DNA of 64,000 nt from NCBI RefSeq assembly GCF_021730395.1, contig NC_069368.1:10434001-10498000 (forward strand), written 5' to 3'. The position numbers and the translations under genes were made by a program. Under the pieces are notes generated by a model that was given only the letters and a program-made list of their open reading frames with translations, did not search any database and was not told the origin of the DNA. Shown here in pieces: positions 1 to 10,430 of this stretch; position 1 is the stretch's first letter; the number at the start of each line of letters is the position of its first letter. The DNA comes from Mercenaria mercenaria (lineage: Eukaryota; Mollusca; Bivalvia; Venerida; Veneridae).

Positions 1-1497
1 AAATAGGCGAAAGACAATGACTCAGGAAAATAGTTGGTAGTGTATTCCTAGATTTTGGTATGGCCTTTGACTTAGTGGATCATAACATTCTCCTATACAA
101 GACGAATCTGTAACATTTTAGTGAACTTTCATTGTGCTGGTTTGAGTAGCACCTAAAGAATCGAACTCAATATGTCGAAATAAATTATATCAAGTCTACT
201 TTATGGTATATAAAACTAGCGCTCCACAAGGATCTATATTTTACCTCTTGCTCTTTTTGATATGTGAGCCACGCCATGAGAAAACCAACATAGTGGCTTT
301 GCGACCAGCATGGATCCAGACCAGCCTGCGCATCCGCGCAGTCTGGTTAGGATCCATGCTGTTCGCTAACACTTTCTCTAATTGCAATAGACTTTGAAAG
401 CGAACAGCATGGATCCTGACCAGACTGCGCGGATGTGCAGGCTGGTCTGGATCCATGCTGGTCGCAAAGCCACTATGTTGGTTATCCCATGGCACGGCTC
501 ATATATGTAAACGATCTTCTATTGATTCTCGAAAACGTATGCTGATGATTCTACGATGCATGTTAGCGACCATAACGTATCTGATTGCAAATTAATACTA
601 TTAAAGTAAAGATTTGGAGCGTGTCTAACAATATAATTCTCCATTCGAATAAGACAACTGGTATGTTAATTGGTACCAACAAGAAATTAAATAAAGTAAG
701 AAACATAACTTTTACTCTAAATGATAACTGTATTCAAAATGTATCAAAAAGTTCTAGGTGTTTATATCTATAAAAATTTAAGTTGGGATCAACATGTAAA
801 AAAGGTGTGTGAAAAATGCACCCTAAACTGTATCTACTTTACAGAATATCTTAATATCTAAATGCTGATATGAAGAATATGTTTTATAACTCATACATTT
901 TACCGATTTTTGGCTACATATCAACTATATTGGCAAACTGCTATAAAGGAAATTTCGAAAAAATCTTTAAATTGAAAGTACTCTCTTCTGTGAACTTAAA
1001 TGGTTAACTTTCCCAAGCAGGATCAAATACAATATTATTGTTTGGGTTTATAAAGCACCTTCTTATATTTGTGACACAATTAAAATTTGTGACAATACAT
1101 ACTATAGCCTTCGTTCTAAAACGAATTTTGATCTACAGCATATTCGACCTGAAACTAATTTTCTCAAACGTTCGTTTTCTTTAATGGCTGTAGAAATTTG
1201 GAAAGACATACCTTACTTAATAAGAAATGCTAGCACAGTAAATTCAGTTAAATATATTTACTTAGAAACTTTCTTTTAATTAATACAGCGTAGAGATTCA
1301 CTATGTTAACATGCGTTTATCTTAATTTACAAGTCTGTTTATTGGAATGACTGTGACATTTTTATCTGTATGTGAAAATGGTTCTGTGTTTGCTAGAGGG
1401 GTAAGGGCCTCATTGAAAATACGATTTGTATGTTATGTATGAAGCTTAATGAGTTTTACCCTCTTTAAATAAAGAATTTATTATCATCATCATAATT
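1..1497 (+). mobile_element. LINE fragment (CR1/L2-like), 3' part
   Basis: This is a degraded non-LTR retrotransposon. The first 110 bases read in one frame as reverse transcriptase with the motif AFDLVDHN. A further block near 190-250 reads as APQGS, and YVNDLL follows at about 502. Later frames around 600-780 resemble the thumb region (KNLSWDQHVKKV). The frame breaks many times, so it is dead. The end is AT-rich with an AATAAA and ATC/ATT triplets near 1468-1497, as in many CR1/L2 elements. A palindromic MITE (265-501) splits the reverse transcriptase between FLI and YVNDLL. The exact clade is inferred from motifs only. Confidence 0.75.
265..501. mobile_element. Fold-back MITE, family A, copy 1
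   Basis: This is a nearly perfect inverted repeat that begins TGAGCC and ends GGCTCA. Each half contains its own hairpin (308-359 and 407-458), so the unit could fold into a multi-hairpin cruciform. It interrupts the LINE coding frame between two adjacent conserved motifs. Other copies lie at 15485-15712, 18401-18558 and 23784-23973. No coding capacity is seen. Confidence 0.9.
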
Positions 1498-1499
1498 GA

Positions 1500-1766
1500 G
1501 GGGCCTCCGTGGCCGAATGGTTAAGGCCGCTGACTTCAAATCACTTGCCCCCCATCGATGTGGGTTCGAGCCTCACTAGGGGCGTTGAATTCATGTGAGG
1601 AAGCCATACATCTGGCTTACGGAAGATCGGTGGTTCTACCCAGGTGCCCGCTGGTGATTAAATAATGCACGGAGGGGCACTGGAGTCCTCCTTCACCATT
1701 AAAGCTGGAAAGTCGCCATATGACCTATAATTGTGTCGGTGCGACGTTAAATCCAACAAATAAATA
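1500..1766 (+). mobile_element. tRNA-derived SINE, family 1, full length
   Basis: The head is tRNA-like with an A box (TGGCCGAATGGTTAAGG) and a B box (GGTTCGAGCCTC), suggesting a Ser/Leu-type ancestor. The body contains CCAGGTGCCCGC and the tail GTGTCGGTGCGACGTTAAA, followed by (AAAT)n. It directly abuts the 3' end of the preceding LINE. Related copies lie at 23124, 24485, 46030, 48429, 58228, 61403 and 17475. Confidence 0.88.
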
Positions 1767-1782
1767 AATATATCATCATCAT

Positions 1783-1797
1783 TATTATCATTATTAT

Positions 1798-1846
<49 letters not shown>

Positions 1847-1890
1847 GATACTACTACTGTTATTATTATTATTATCATTATTATTATATT
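1783..1890. repeat. (TAC)n/(TTA)n microsatellite
   Basis: An uninterrupted run of TAC triplets is flanked on both sides by ATT/ATC triplets. It probably grew from the SINE tail just upstream. Confidence 0.95.
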
Positions 1891-1894
1891 ACAC

Positions 1895-2421
1895 TTAAGG
1901 ATAACATGGTGTAATAGGCCTCAATTTCACCAAAAGCGTACATACAACTTGATAATGTAAGCTTTAAAAATGTCAAATGATAGAAGTAAGGTACATATTG
2001 ACAAGTTATATAGTGACAGAAGATCTCAAAAATTTCCTTTAGATTATCTCCCCTGATAATTTTGGATTTTCATGAGTTATCTCCCCTACAAACTAGAAAA
2101 AAATGACTTTCTCCTTTTCACTACGGGGAATTTTAGATTTCTTTTTTGATATTTGTATCAGAATCATATAATGCAGCTTTCTACCGCAAAATTTTCTCGA
2201 AACTCAAGTTCAGATTCTCATAATCAAAGAAATTATATATTTCCCATAGGCATCAATGGTAACTTCAATACCGATTATCTCCCCAAAAATGATAAAAGTT
2301 GAAAAATCTCTCGGTGAAAAGTTTTTAATTTTGAATGTCTTTAAAGTGACCAAATTTCATTTAAATATTACCATCCAGTTACAAGATATGAAATATGGCT
2401 ATTACACCATGTTATCCTTAA
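1895..2421. mobile_element. TTAA-flanked MITE, 527 bp
   Basis: The ends are inverted repeats of about 25 bp: TTAAGGATAACATGGTGTAA on the left and TTACACCATGTTATCCTTAA on the right. The TTAA at each tip could be a piggyBac-type target site. The inside is non-coding, with 'TTATCTCCCCT' repeated. A second copy that has lost most of its left terminus is at 7972-8468. Confidence 0.88.
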
Positions 2422-3259
2422 AACTTCACACTTCAAACTTCAGACTTCACATTACAGACTTCAAACTTCATACTTCACACATTCCTAGTATTTGTATGTG
2501 TATTAAGCATTATAATTATATGAAGTGTGAAGTCACACTCGTGTGTATTTCATGACAGAGATAGGCTTTTGTTTTCCTGACAGAAATACCAACGCAAGTT
2601 GGGATTAATGGTTCAACTGCCTGCCCAGAATGCTGTTTTTGTAAATTGTATTTTAATATCTTGGAATATTCCTATTAATCTTTCTAAAACCTCCTGCTTG
2701 ATACTTTGTCTAAGTTCCAAAGTACTTCTCAATGAGGCAAAGGTGAGGGATGTTCTCTAAAGCAGACGCATAGTCGGATCCTGCAGCATATATTGCGTCA
2801 AAATCCTTGATGTTACATTTAATTAAACATGATTATGAATTGTACACGTTATAGTGCTTTCGAGTGTTTTTCCTGTTTTCTTTCGGTACAAAGAGACTTT
2901 AACTTCCTTTAGCGTCAGAAAAACTTCCTTTAGCGTAAGACAAAATTTGTATTTGTAAAAGATCGTTAAATGAAAACATGAAAAAATGATTTGATTTTGT
3001 TGAAATTCAAATTTTTGAAAGTAATTATAGCTATATATAAAATTTTGTGAAAGAAATTTTATTAAATATATTTCAAAAATATATGAAAATTGGTTTCCTC
3101 GTTTGATTAAAATCATTAACTTTCCATTTGTTTCCGTATGCTGTTAGTTTAATGATTCATACATGAAATGAAAAATAATCATTCTGTTCAAGTTAAAAAT
3201 GGAAACAAAAGAAATAAATTGTATCTTATATGTAATAAATGAAAAGAAAGAAAACTCAC
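2422..3259. other. Intron 1 sequence of an incomplete GM2A-like copy
   Basis: No gene is seen here. About 2850-3259 is clearly related to 14930-15255, which is intron 1 of the next GM2A-like gene; both share a stretch around ATTTCAAAAATATATGA and a block near TTTCCATTTATTTCCGT. The first part, 2422-2830, shows nothing recognisable apart from short CTTCAAACTTCA-like repeats near 2425-2475. Confidence 0.6.
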
Positions 3260-3329
3260 TACAGTCCGTGAACTGAACGGCCGCTGTCAACGCTAAAGAA
3301 GATGCCACTAAAATTATAATTTGAAACAT
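3260..3329 (-). CDS. GM2A-like exon 1 (signal peptide), incomplete gene
   Basis: The 70-bp exon encodes MFQIIILVASSLALTAAVQF followed by TDC, a signal peptide and the first residues of an ML-domain protein. It is almost the same as exon 1 of the genes at 15325 and 28210. It has the same length and ends at phase 1 with a GTGAGT donor. A TATA box and the shared upstream block are present. Exons 2-4 are not found in 1-3259, which holds a LINE, a SINE and a MITE. The gene may continue off the left edge, or this may be an orphan exon of a broken copy. Confidence 0.8.
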
Positions 3330-3382
3330 TTTATCCTTGCACAGTTTGCCTACTGCAGATGATCTTTATCCACTTTGCAGGT

Positions 3383-3392
3383 TTTATATAAC
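3383..3392 (-). promoter_or_regulatory. TATA box of GM2A-like copy 1
   Basis: TTATATAA read on the minus strand lies about 56 bp upstream of the ATG. Matching boxes lie at the same distance in the other two gene copies. Confidence 0.7.
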
Positions 3393-3409
3393 GCTGGGCT
3401 GTCGGCAGA

Positions 3410-3438
3410 TACTTGATCAACCTAGTTACATAAAAATG
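3410..3438 (-). promoter_or_regulatory. Conserved promoter block, GM2A-like copy 1
   Basis: The plus-strand core GATCAACCTAGTTACATAAA is kept at the same place upstream of the TATA box in the copy at 15408-15436. It is kept with changes at 28291-28318. It may be a shared proximal promoter element; the bound factor is unknown. Confidence 0.55.
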
Positions 3439-3615
3439 ATTATGTTTTTTTTCATGATTGGATTACAATGAAGATATCTTCACATGCGTCTATGCAGTCC
3501 TCGATAACATGCATTTGAAATTTTGAAGAGATAAAGTCACATTTTAGATCGCATCCATCATAGTAGCGGTAGATGACCTATTTCTTCTGTTGCTTTGTTT
3601 TTTCGTTGTCTAACA

Positions 3616-5280
3616 GTGGGGACAATTTTCCGATCGGGCAGGGTGTTAGGGGAATCCCCGAATTGCTCGATCGGACAATTTCCCCCAATGTTTAGGCCAT
3701 ACCAAATTGATAAATAGTTCTTCGGAAAATTTAAAAAAAAAAAAATAGGAGCGAGCGAGTGAAACTTTTATTTATTTTTTTTCCTCAATTTTGTTTTTTT
3801 AGAGGCGGGTAGATTTTACATGGAGCGAGCGGGGTTTTTAATTTTTTTCCCAGCTTGGACCCTTGAGGAGGCGGTTATGATTATACATGAAGTTAACATG
3901 TCTTTAGAAATAACACAGAAATCAAACATTTACAGTGTGACTAACACAGTATACAGCTTTTCTATATGTTTTAAAGAGACATGAATGATTTTGCAAATAG
4001 ATTCTTGCCAAAACTCACTGAATCACTTCGTTTTCATTTTGTATTTATAATTACAAAGGGATGAATGTCTTATTTTTGATTTTCTACATTAATCTGAAGG
4101 CGTGCCCATTTAACGGCAGAGGACGAGGAATATTTCAGACAAAACGGGCACCTGAGTGGAATAACATATCTTCTGAAACCCAGTTAGATGGCTTCGACTC
4201 ATGAACAACTTTGTGCCCCTAGTGAAACTCCAACTCATAGAGGTGAGGGGAAAGTAATAAACCACTTGACCAGTGAGACCAAACAGAGTTAGGCATACAA
4301 ATGCTTCGACATTTGCTCGAATCCCATTGGAATAATTTCTTAACAGATCAGGCTAGCTTAAGTTTTTGTGACTGAGGTTTATTTCAGTCAAAGATAGTAA
4401 CAGACGGACAAAGAATGATCCCAATATGGCCACCCTAAAAAGTGTTATTTGTTGTGCTTTGATTGACCTAGAAATTTAGAGCTTGGGAGGTATGTTTATT
4501 TCAGTTTCTTTCTTTCAATCAATTCACAGCCAATTAATATACAAACAGGGAAAATTGGGGTTACAATAGGACAGATTTTGTTAGAAATTATTTTTATACC
4601 TAAACTACCTATTTGAAAAGCTAAACAATCTTTAAATTGACTAAATGCGTTTTGATAGAATATCTGACTGCTGTACTAAAGAAGTTACGTTCAAACAGAT
4701 TTGGGCCGAGACAATGTGATGGATCGGTCAGGATCTGTGAACAAACTTTTTTTTAAGATAGCACTCGGCTTTGGCTCTGGATCTAACATACTGAACTAAA
4801 CAACTGATAACAAATGGTTTGAAAACTTTATATCTGAACAATAGTTCTATGTTTAATCCAAATATTTTTAATTGCATCATCGTGCACGTCTTACAAGTCG
4901 GGCTTCGTTCTTTTCACTGTATTGAACAATCGTAGAACGTGCCTACTTCATCACCTACCGGCAAATCGAAGGCCATGTGTGGCACTAGCACATACACTCC
5001 GGATTTAAAACAAATGATGAATAACACCATAATTCCTGACTTTTTCAGTTTGGGTCAACAGCTACATGTTTTATGGACGCGTGAATTCCGATCAATATCA
5101 CTTTGACGCATTAAAACAGTGATAAAACCTGTTTTGCCGTTATCATTCCGGGCCGCGTAATCAGAAAAAAAAATTTCGGAGATTTTTATGTACGTGCGGG
5201 CGGGTGAATTTTTTTCTCGGGAATGAAATTATTGATGATTGAGTTCCGACGAACGACATATCAATTTGGTATGGCCTTAA
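3616..5280. mobile_element. TIR DNA element with an adjacent hairpin, about 1.66 kb
   Basis: Compared with the duplicated flank at 15815, this whole segment is extra: both copies read TGTCTAAC, and copy 2 then goes straight to GTGTTTTATAACTAAG, which resumes here at about 5280. Inside it, GGCCATACCAAATTGATA (3695) and its complement ending GGTATGGCC (5276) are terminal inverted repeats. A separate palindrome of about 78 bp occupies 3617-3694 (CAATTTTCCGATCGGGCA against CTCGATCGGACAATTTCCCC). CTAAC/TTAAC at the two junctions may be a short target duplication. No transposase frame is visible. Confidence 0.72.
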
Positions 5281-5369
5281 CGTGTTTAATAACTTAGTAA
5301 CAATGTTTGTAGAATCTATGTAAAGCACGTATGCCATAATGACTGTCTGTATTTTCAGTTCATTTATCA

Positions 5370-7190
5370 GTAAGACGTTTCCTTTTGGCTTTACTGATCC
5401 CAAACATATTAGGGGGTATCGACTGACCACAGGCAATCATTCAATGAAGGTTGCAATTGTGGACATCGGGTCCTATAAGCGTTCTTTTGTTACTGAGCAA
5501 AATTATGTTCAATCTAAATGTCATTGGTATTTGATCTTATGAACACCGCAAAAAATAGAGAGCATCTATTGACTGCAGACAATCATTTCTTAGTTATTTA
5601 GCTGATTTTTTTTAAATCTCGAGGTCGCTGTGACCTAGACCTTTGGCCTAATGTTCCAATAGCAAGAGAGGTCATCTAGTGACCACTGGCAAACATCCGA
5701 ATCCGAAATCTGCGAAGTCTGATTACGGTTGCCCCTACCAGCGTTCTTTGGTTATTTAGTGGAAACTATTTTCTGTCTTAATATCATCATGACCTTGGTC
5801 TTTGATCTTCTGAACGCGAAAACGTTAGGGATCATCTGTTGACCACAGGCAGCATGAAGTTTGTTCAGTCTGAATAGCACTAGCGTTTGATCTTCTGAAA
5901 ACAGCAAACAAATATCTGTTGACTGCAGACAGTCATTTCTTAGTTATTTAGCAAAAACAATTCAATCTCGAGGTCACTGTGACCTAGACCTTTGATTTAA
6001 TTACAGGCCATTTAATGACCACAGGCAGACATCCTACGAAGTCTGATGACGGCGGACCCTACTATCGTTCTTTAGTTATACATCAGTTTCCCTCCAGTTT
6101 TAATGTTGAACGACTTTATTTCTAAACAGATTCTATAATCTCAGCTAGATCTAGTAATTTCCTTAACTATGCCTGTCTCAACTTTCATTGCACAGACAAT
6201 GGGACTTAATGACTTCATTGTGTAACGACCACCATGACATCACAATGTTTACATGCATTGATTCTTGGGAAGGTTTATAATACACCTGGCACTGTATCTA
6301 TTCTTAATTTATGCCTATTAAATAGAAGCAAAAGTGTGTGTGTGATAATTACAATACTTGAAACAGTGTAGATTAGTCTGACTAAGTCTGGAATTCAATA
6401 TGGCTGCCGTATTGTTTCGTTCATATGCTTGCTTCAGGAGCGGATGAATTTTCAAATCCTTTATTATGAATTTTTTGCTTCAGACGTCAATTTTTACGAA
6501 ATAAGAGATGGACATACATTGTTCTAGGCAGGTTATATGAGTTTCATGAAAAACAGAATAATAGACAAGTGTCTTTTTAAAAATTGATATCAATGTAATC
6601 AGGCTTGGCAGATATGGACGGACGGGGCTTGGTGAATCTCACCTCCTCCAGCCATATCAACCTCGACCTGATAACACTGATATCAAAAGAGAGTTGCCTA
6701 TTATTCTCTATTGAGCGTAAAGTATTTTCAGTTTTCAGTCTTAATTTCATTATTGTCTTGGATCTTCTGAACAACAAAAAACAACAAAAACGATAGGGAT
6801 CATCTGTTGACCACAGACAATATGAAGTTTGAAGCTAAGGCGTTGTTTAGTTAATGGGCAGAAACATTGTCCTTGACCTTTGGACTACTAAGCCCCGAAA
6901 ACAGTAGTAGTCATCTATTGACCATGCAACAATCCTTTCACGTTTTACTGAAGGTCAAAGCGTTCTTCAGTTATCGACCAGAAACCTAATTTTTAGCTCA
7001 AGGGCACCGTGATCGAGGCTTTTGACCTACTGACCCCAAAGAATAAGGGTTGTCTACCGAACTCGGACAATCACCCTATGAAGTAAGAAGACTCTTTTCC
7101 AAGCGTTCTTCCGTTATCAATGGGAAACCGATTTTCAGCTCAATGTCACCGCAACCTTGACCTTTGACGTACTGATTCCGAAAATATTTA
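5370..7190. repeat. Degenerate satellite-like array, duplicated near 16 kb
   Basis: Several diverged units contain GTGACCTAGACCTTTG, TGACCACAGGCA and GCGTTCTTTRGTTAT motifs, spaced roughly 160-200 bp. A shorter version of the same block is at 15918-16710 in the duplicated flank. It looks like the satellite core of one of the hairpin-ended elements common in this window, but I could not place clear ends. No gene is seen. Confidence 0.65.
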
Positions 7191-7971
7191 AGAGTATTTT
7201 TATAATTGTATGAAGTTTAACTCCTGTAAGCAAAACTGATCTTCTAGTTTGACAGCTTTAGACCACAGCCGTGTCCCAAGAGCACAGCATGTACCCTGAT
7301 AACGAAACTTTTCAGCAGTGTGTATAAAAAAATGCAAATCTAATAATCGTTTTATAACATGCGCATCTACTTTATAACCGCTTTATAAATGATATAAATT
7401 TGTTCTTAAGCCAGAGTGTTTAAACGCGGTTACATACATACAGCTGACCTCACAAATGAAAACATATTAAGTGCATTTAGTTTGATGGTAAACTTGATAT
7501 CATGTTTGTCTTGCGTATATTCTTATCATTTCCAGTGACAATTATTGATCATATACCATTTGATTTTTACATTTTAATTAATTTCTATTATAAGCGATTT
7601 TGCTTTATAATGGAGAGTTGGATTTTTACTTGATGACAAGAAGAACTTTCGAGAAACATTCATTAACTATAGTGCCATCACATTATGTGTAGTTTATGAG
7701 GAGATTGTTTTACTGTTGTTTTTTAGTTTTACTGACAGAATGAAGAAAGATAATACCAACACAAATTGAGATCAATTATTCAACTGCCTGACCGGAAAGC
7801 CGTACTAGCAAAAACGTTTATTGGCGAATTTGTACCGAATGGTTTATCAACTAAAATTGTTGCACATTTCAGCGGCAACCGTGGAGGAGATGTAGCTCTC
7901 ATTCATAAGTCTGTATTTACTCTTCATGTTGATGCATCTATTCATGCCAAAGATTTTCAGGTAGACTGCCC
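7191..7971. other. No feature recognised
   Basis: AT-rich sequence. A short open frame near 7766-7975 (69 codons) matches nothing I recognise, has no splice or promoter context, and abuts a MITE. Confidence 0.5.
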
Positions 7972-8468
7972 GTAACAGGCCTCAAAGCGTACATACAACT
8001 TGATAATGTAAGCTTTGAAAATGTCAAATGATAGAAATAAGGTGCATATTGACAAGTTATATAGTGACAGAAGTTCTCAAAAATTTCCATTACCTCCCCT
8101 GATAATTTTGGTTTTATTTCATGAGTAATCTCCCCTGTAATCTAGAAAAAATAATTTTCTCCTTTTCCCTACGGGAAATTTTAGATTTCTTTTTTATATT
8201 TGTATCAGAATCATATAATGCAGCATTCTACCGCAAAATTTTCTCGAAACTCAAGTTCAGATTCTCATAATCAAAGAAATTATATATTTCCAATAGGCAT
8301 CAGTGTTAACTTCAATACCGATTATCTCCTCCAAAAATGATAAAAATTGAAATATCTCTCGGTGAAACGTTTATAATTTTAAATGTCTTTAAAGTGACCA
8401 AATTTCATTTAAATATTATCATCCAGTTACAAGATATGAAATATGGCTATTACACCATGTTATCCCTA
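7972..8468. mobile_element. TTAA-type MITE, second copy, left end damaged
   Basis: It is very similar throughout to 1895-2421. The right terminus (GGCTATTACACCATGTTATC) is intact, but only part of the left terminal repeat remains (GTAACAGGCCTC). Confidence 0.85.
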
Positions 8469-8559
8469 AACAATTTGAATACATGGATTGTAATTTGAGT
8501 ATCAATGGATTTTCTGCACAACAGTGACAGTGATACATAGACCACCTCCAACAAAACAA

Positions 8560-9360
8560 AACGTTTTAAGACTAGTGTGTTAGAGGAAGAATAGCCTACT
8601 TTCCTTGATACATATGATACAGTTTATAAAGACATCATCACTGTGGGAGACACGCAATTCCATCTTGACATTCCACAAGACCGAGATGCTGTCAGATTTA
8701 AAATGGTACTTCAGTCTTCTGATATGCATCAACATGTGAATAGACCAACCCGTGTCTGCGGTCATACATTAGATGTCGTTATAACCAGGAACGGCAGCAA
8801 AATAATATCAGATGTCAAGGTCACCGATCCAAGTCTTTGTGACAACACTGGTAATATGTTACAAGACCACTGTGCTATTCACTTCAACGCCCGTGCCTCA
8901 AAACCACCTCCGATGCGGAAGTCGGTTTCTTTTCGGAAATTACGCGCCCCTTGCACTAAATACGTTTTCAGAAGGTACAGACGTGGATCAGCTAGTGAGT
9001 GCATATTCAAATGGATTATCGTTACTGATAGATAAACATGCTCCCTTACGCACAAAAACTATCGTTCTTCGACCTAGATGTCCTTGGTTTACAGGCGAAC
9101 TTCATGAGGATAAACACTTAAAAAGCAAGCTTGAGCGAAAAATGCGTAAATCTAAACTAATAATCGTCCATCAACTTTATAGGGACCAATGTCCTAAAGT
9201 CGTGTGGCACTGACCACAAAGGTTTGGCCAGGATAACCAAATATCTTTTAGGAGACAATCACAATGCTGCCCGTCCCTTCAAATCATCCGCAAAGGAACT
9301 TGCGCCCAAGCTTAGCAACATTTTCCTCGAGCTTTATCTTATCCGTATGATGATTAAATG
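8560..9360 (+). mobile_element. LINE fragment (CR1/L2-like), endonuclease end
   Basis: The frame at 8643-8950 reads VGDTQFHLDIPQDRDAV, then HTLDVVITRN and DHCAIHFNARASKP. This is the C-terminal part of an APE-type endonuclease and the linker to reverse transcriptase. A frame change near 8930-9000 leads to KHAPLRTKTIVLRPRCPWFT. It is broken. A related fragment that continues into reverse transcriptase lies at 16711-18370. Confidence 0.85.
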
Positions 9361-10319
9361 AATCCAACACAGATTTCTTAACGAAAAACATTATTTGCTT
9401 TATTGGTAATTAATATTATTTGCCTACAATACACGTGTACTCTTAGAATTTTAATGAAAACTATAAGTAAAACGGCTCTGTGACCAGCAGAAAGACGCTT
9501 ATTTGTATCAAAGTTCATTTGTAGTTTTATTATTTATCTGATATGGAATCATACTTCTTTTGAATTGTTCTTAATATCATAAATTTTAGTTTGGTTTGAT
9601 ATGCGGCCTTTTTTGGTATCTGCACCTATATATGCTTATCAATGACACTTTTTTAATGCAAAAATAATCATTTTCTATTTTTGTGACTTTCAAAAAATTG
9701 GGAAGACGCTGTAATAAGAACAGAAGACTATTCTTGTAGCATTCAAATTTGTTTGGATTTTGATCAGGTAGTAATTATACCTAACTTGGTAACTGAACGT
9801 TTATGGAGAAATTATTGTAAAATCATGTAGTATCAAAAGTAATCTTCTCTCAGCTTCACCTTTCCGTAATAAAACTTCAGCAAACTGCAATTCTAAATTC
9901 TTGGACTTTTCTGGACTTACCTTGAATTCAGACGTTTGATTTTATATAATATATATCTTGATGGCTGGCTGCAGTTAGCAAGATTTCAAAACTCTGCATT
10001 TTATGAAAAATCAACCCAGGCCTAAACATGCAATACCTCGATAGATTCGCATTATGGATTAGTATGTGTTTAAGCCTAAACGAGAATGAACACGATGTAA
10101 ACTTTTAATTACACTTTCTTCAAAAAAAAGTTCCGTCACTGTGTCTTATTCAGATATTTCAATCTCCATGCATAAAAATTTATTGCAAAATGTATATTTT
10201 CAAAATGCAACGGAGAACTGGTTGCTGAAAAGTATACAATTTGGACTTTGACTAACTTTTTTTTGATAACTGTAATTTTTTGCATGTAATGTCACTTTTA
10301 CAGTTGCAAAGAATACGGG
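9361..10319. other. 3' flank of GM2A-like gene, no gene seen
   Basis: AT-rich unique-looking sequence. The only candidate signal is an AATAAA on the minus strand at 10179-10184, about 136 bp after the stop codon of the gene at 10320; it could be its polyadenylation signal. Confidence 0.5.
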
Positions 10320-10430
10320 TTAGCCGACCCCTGGTGTGGGAACTCCTATATTTGCCTGGAACTGCATACAGCCAAGGTTGTCCGGGTTGGTAGGATCGTC
10401 TTTCACTGATATCTTGACCCTGTACTTGCC
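10320..10430 (-). CDS. GM2A: GM2A-like gene 2, exon 4 with stop
   Basis: Reads GKYRVKISVKDDPTNPDNLG, CMQFQANI and a short tail to TAA. It corresponds to the last two strands of GM2A (TTGNYRIESV... LGCIKI). The acceptor is TTTTTTAG. Confidence 0.92.
   Translation of the reverse strand, partial: GKYRVKISVKDDPTNPDNLGCMQFQANIGVPTPGVG

Noticed and set aside
1508-1580. tRNA gene call at the SINE head
   Set aside because: Followed by the SINE body and tail shared with many copies; stems do not form a complete tRNA.
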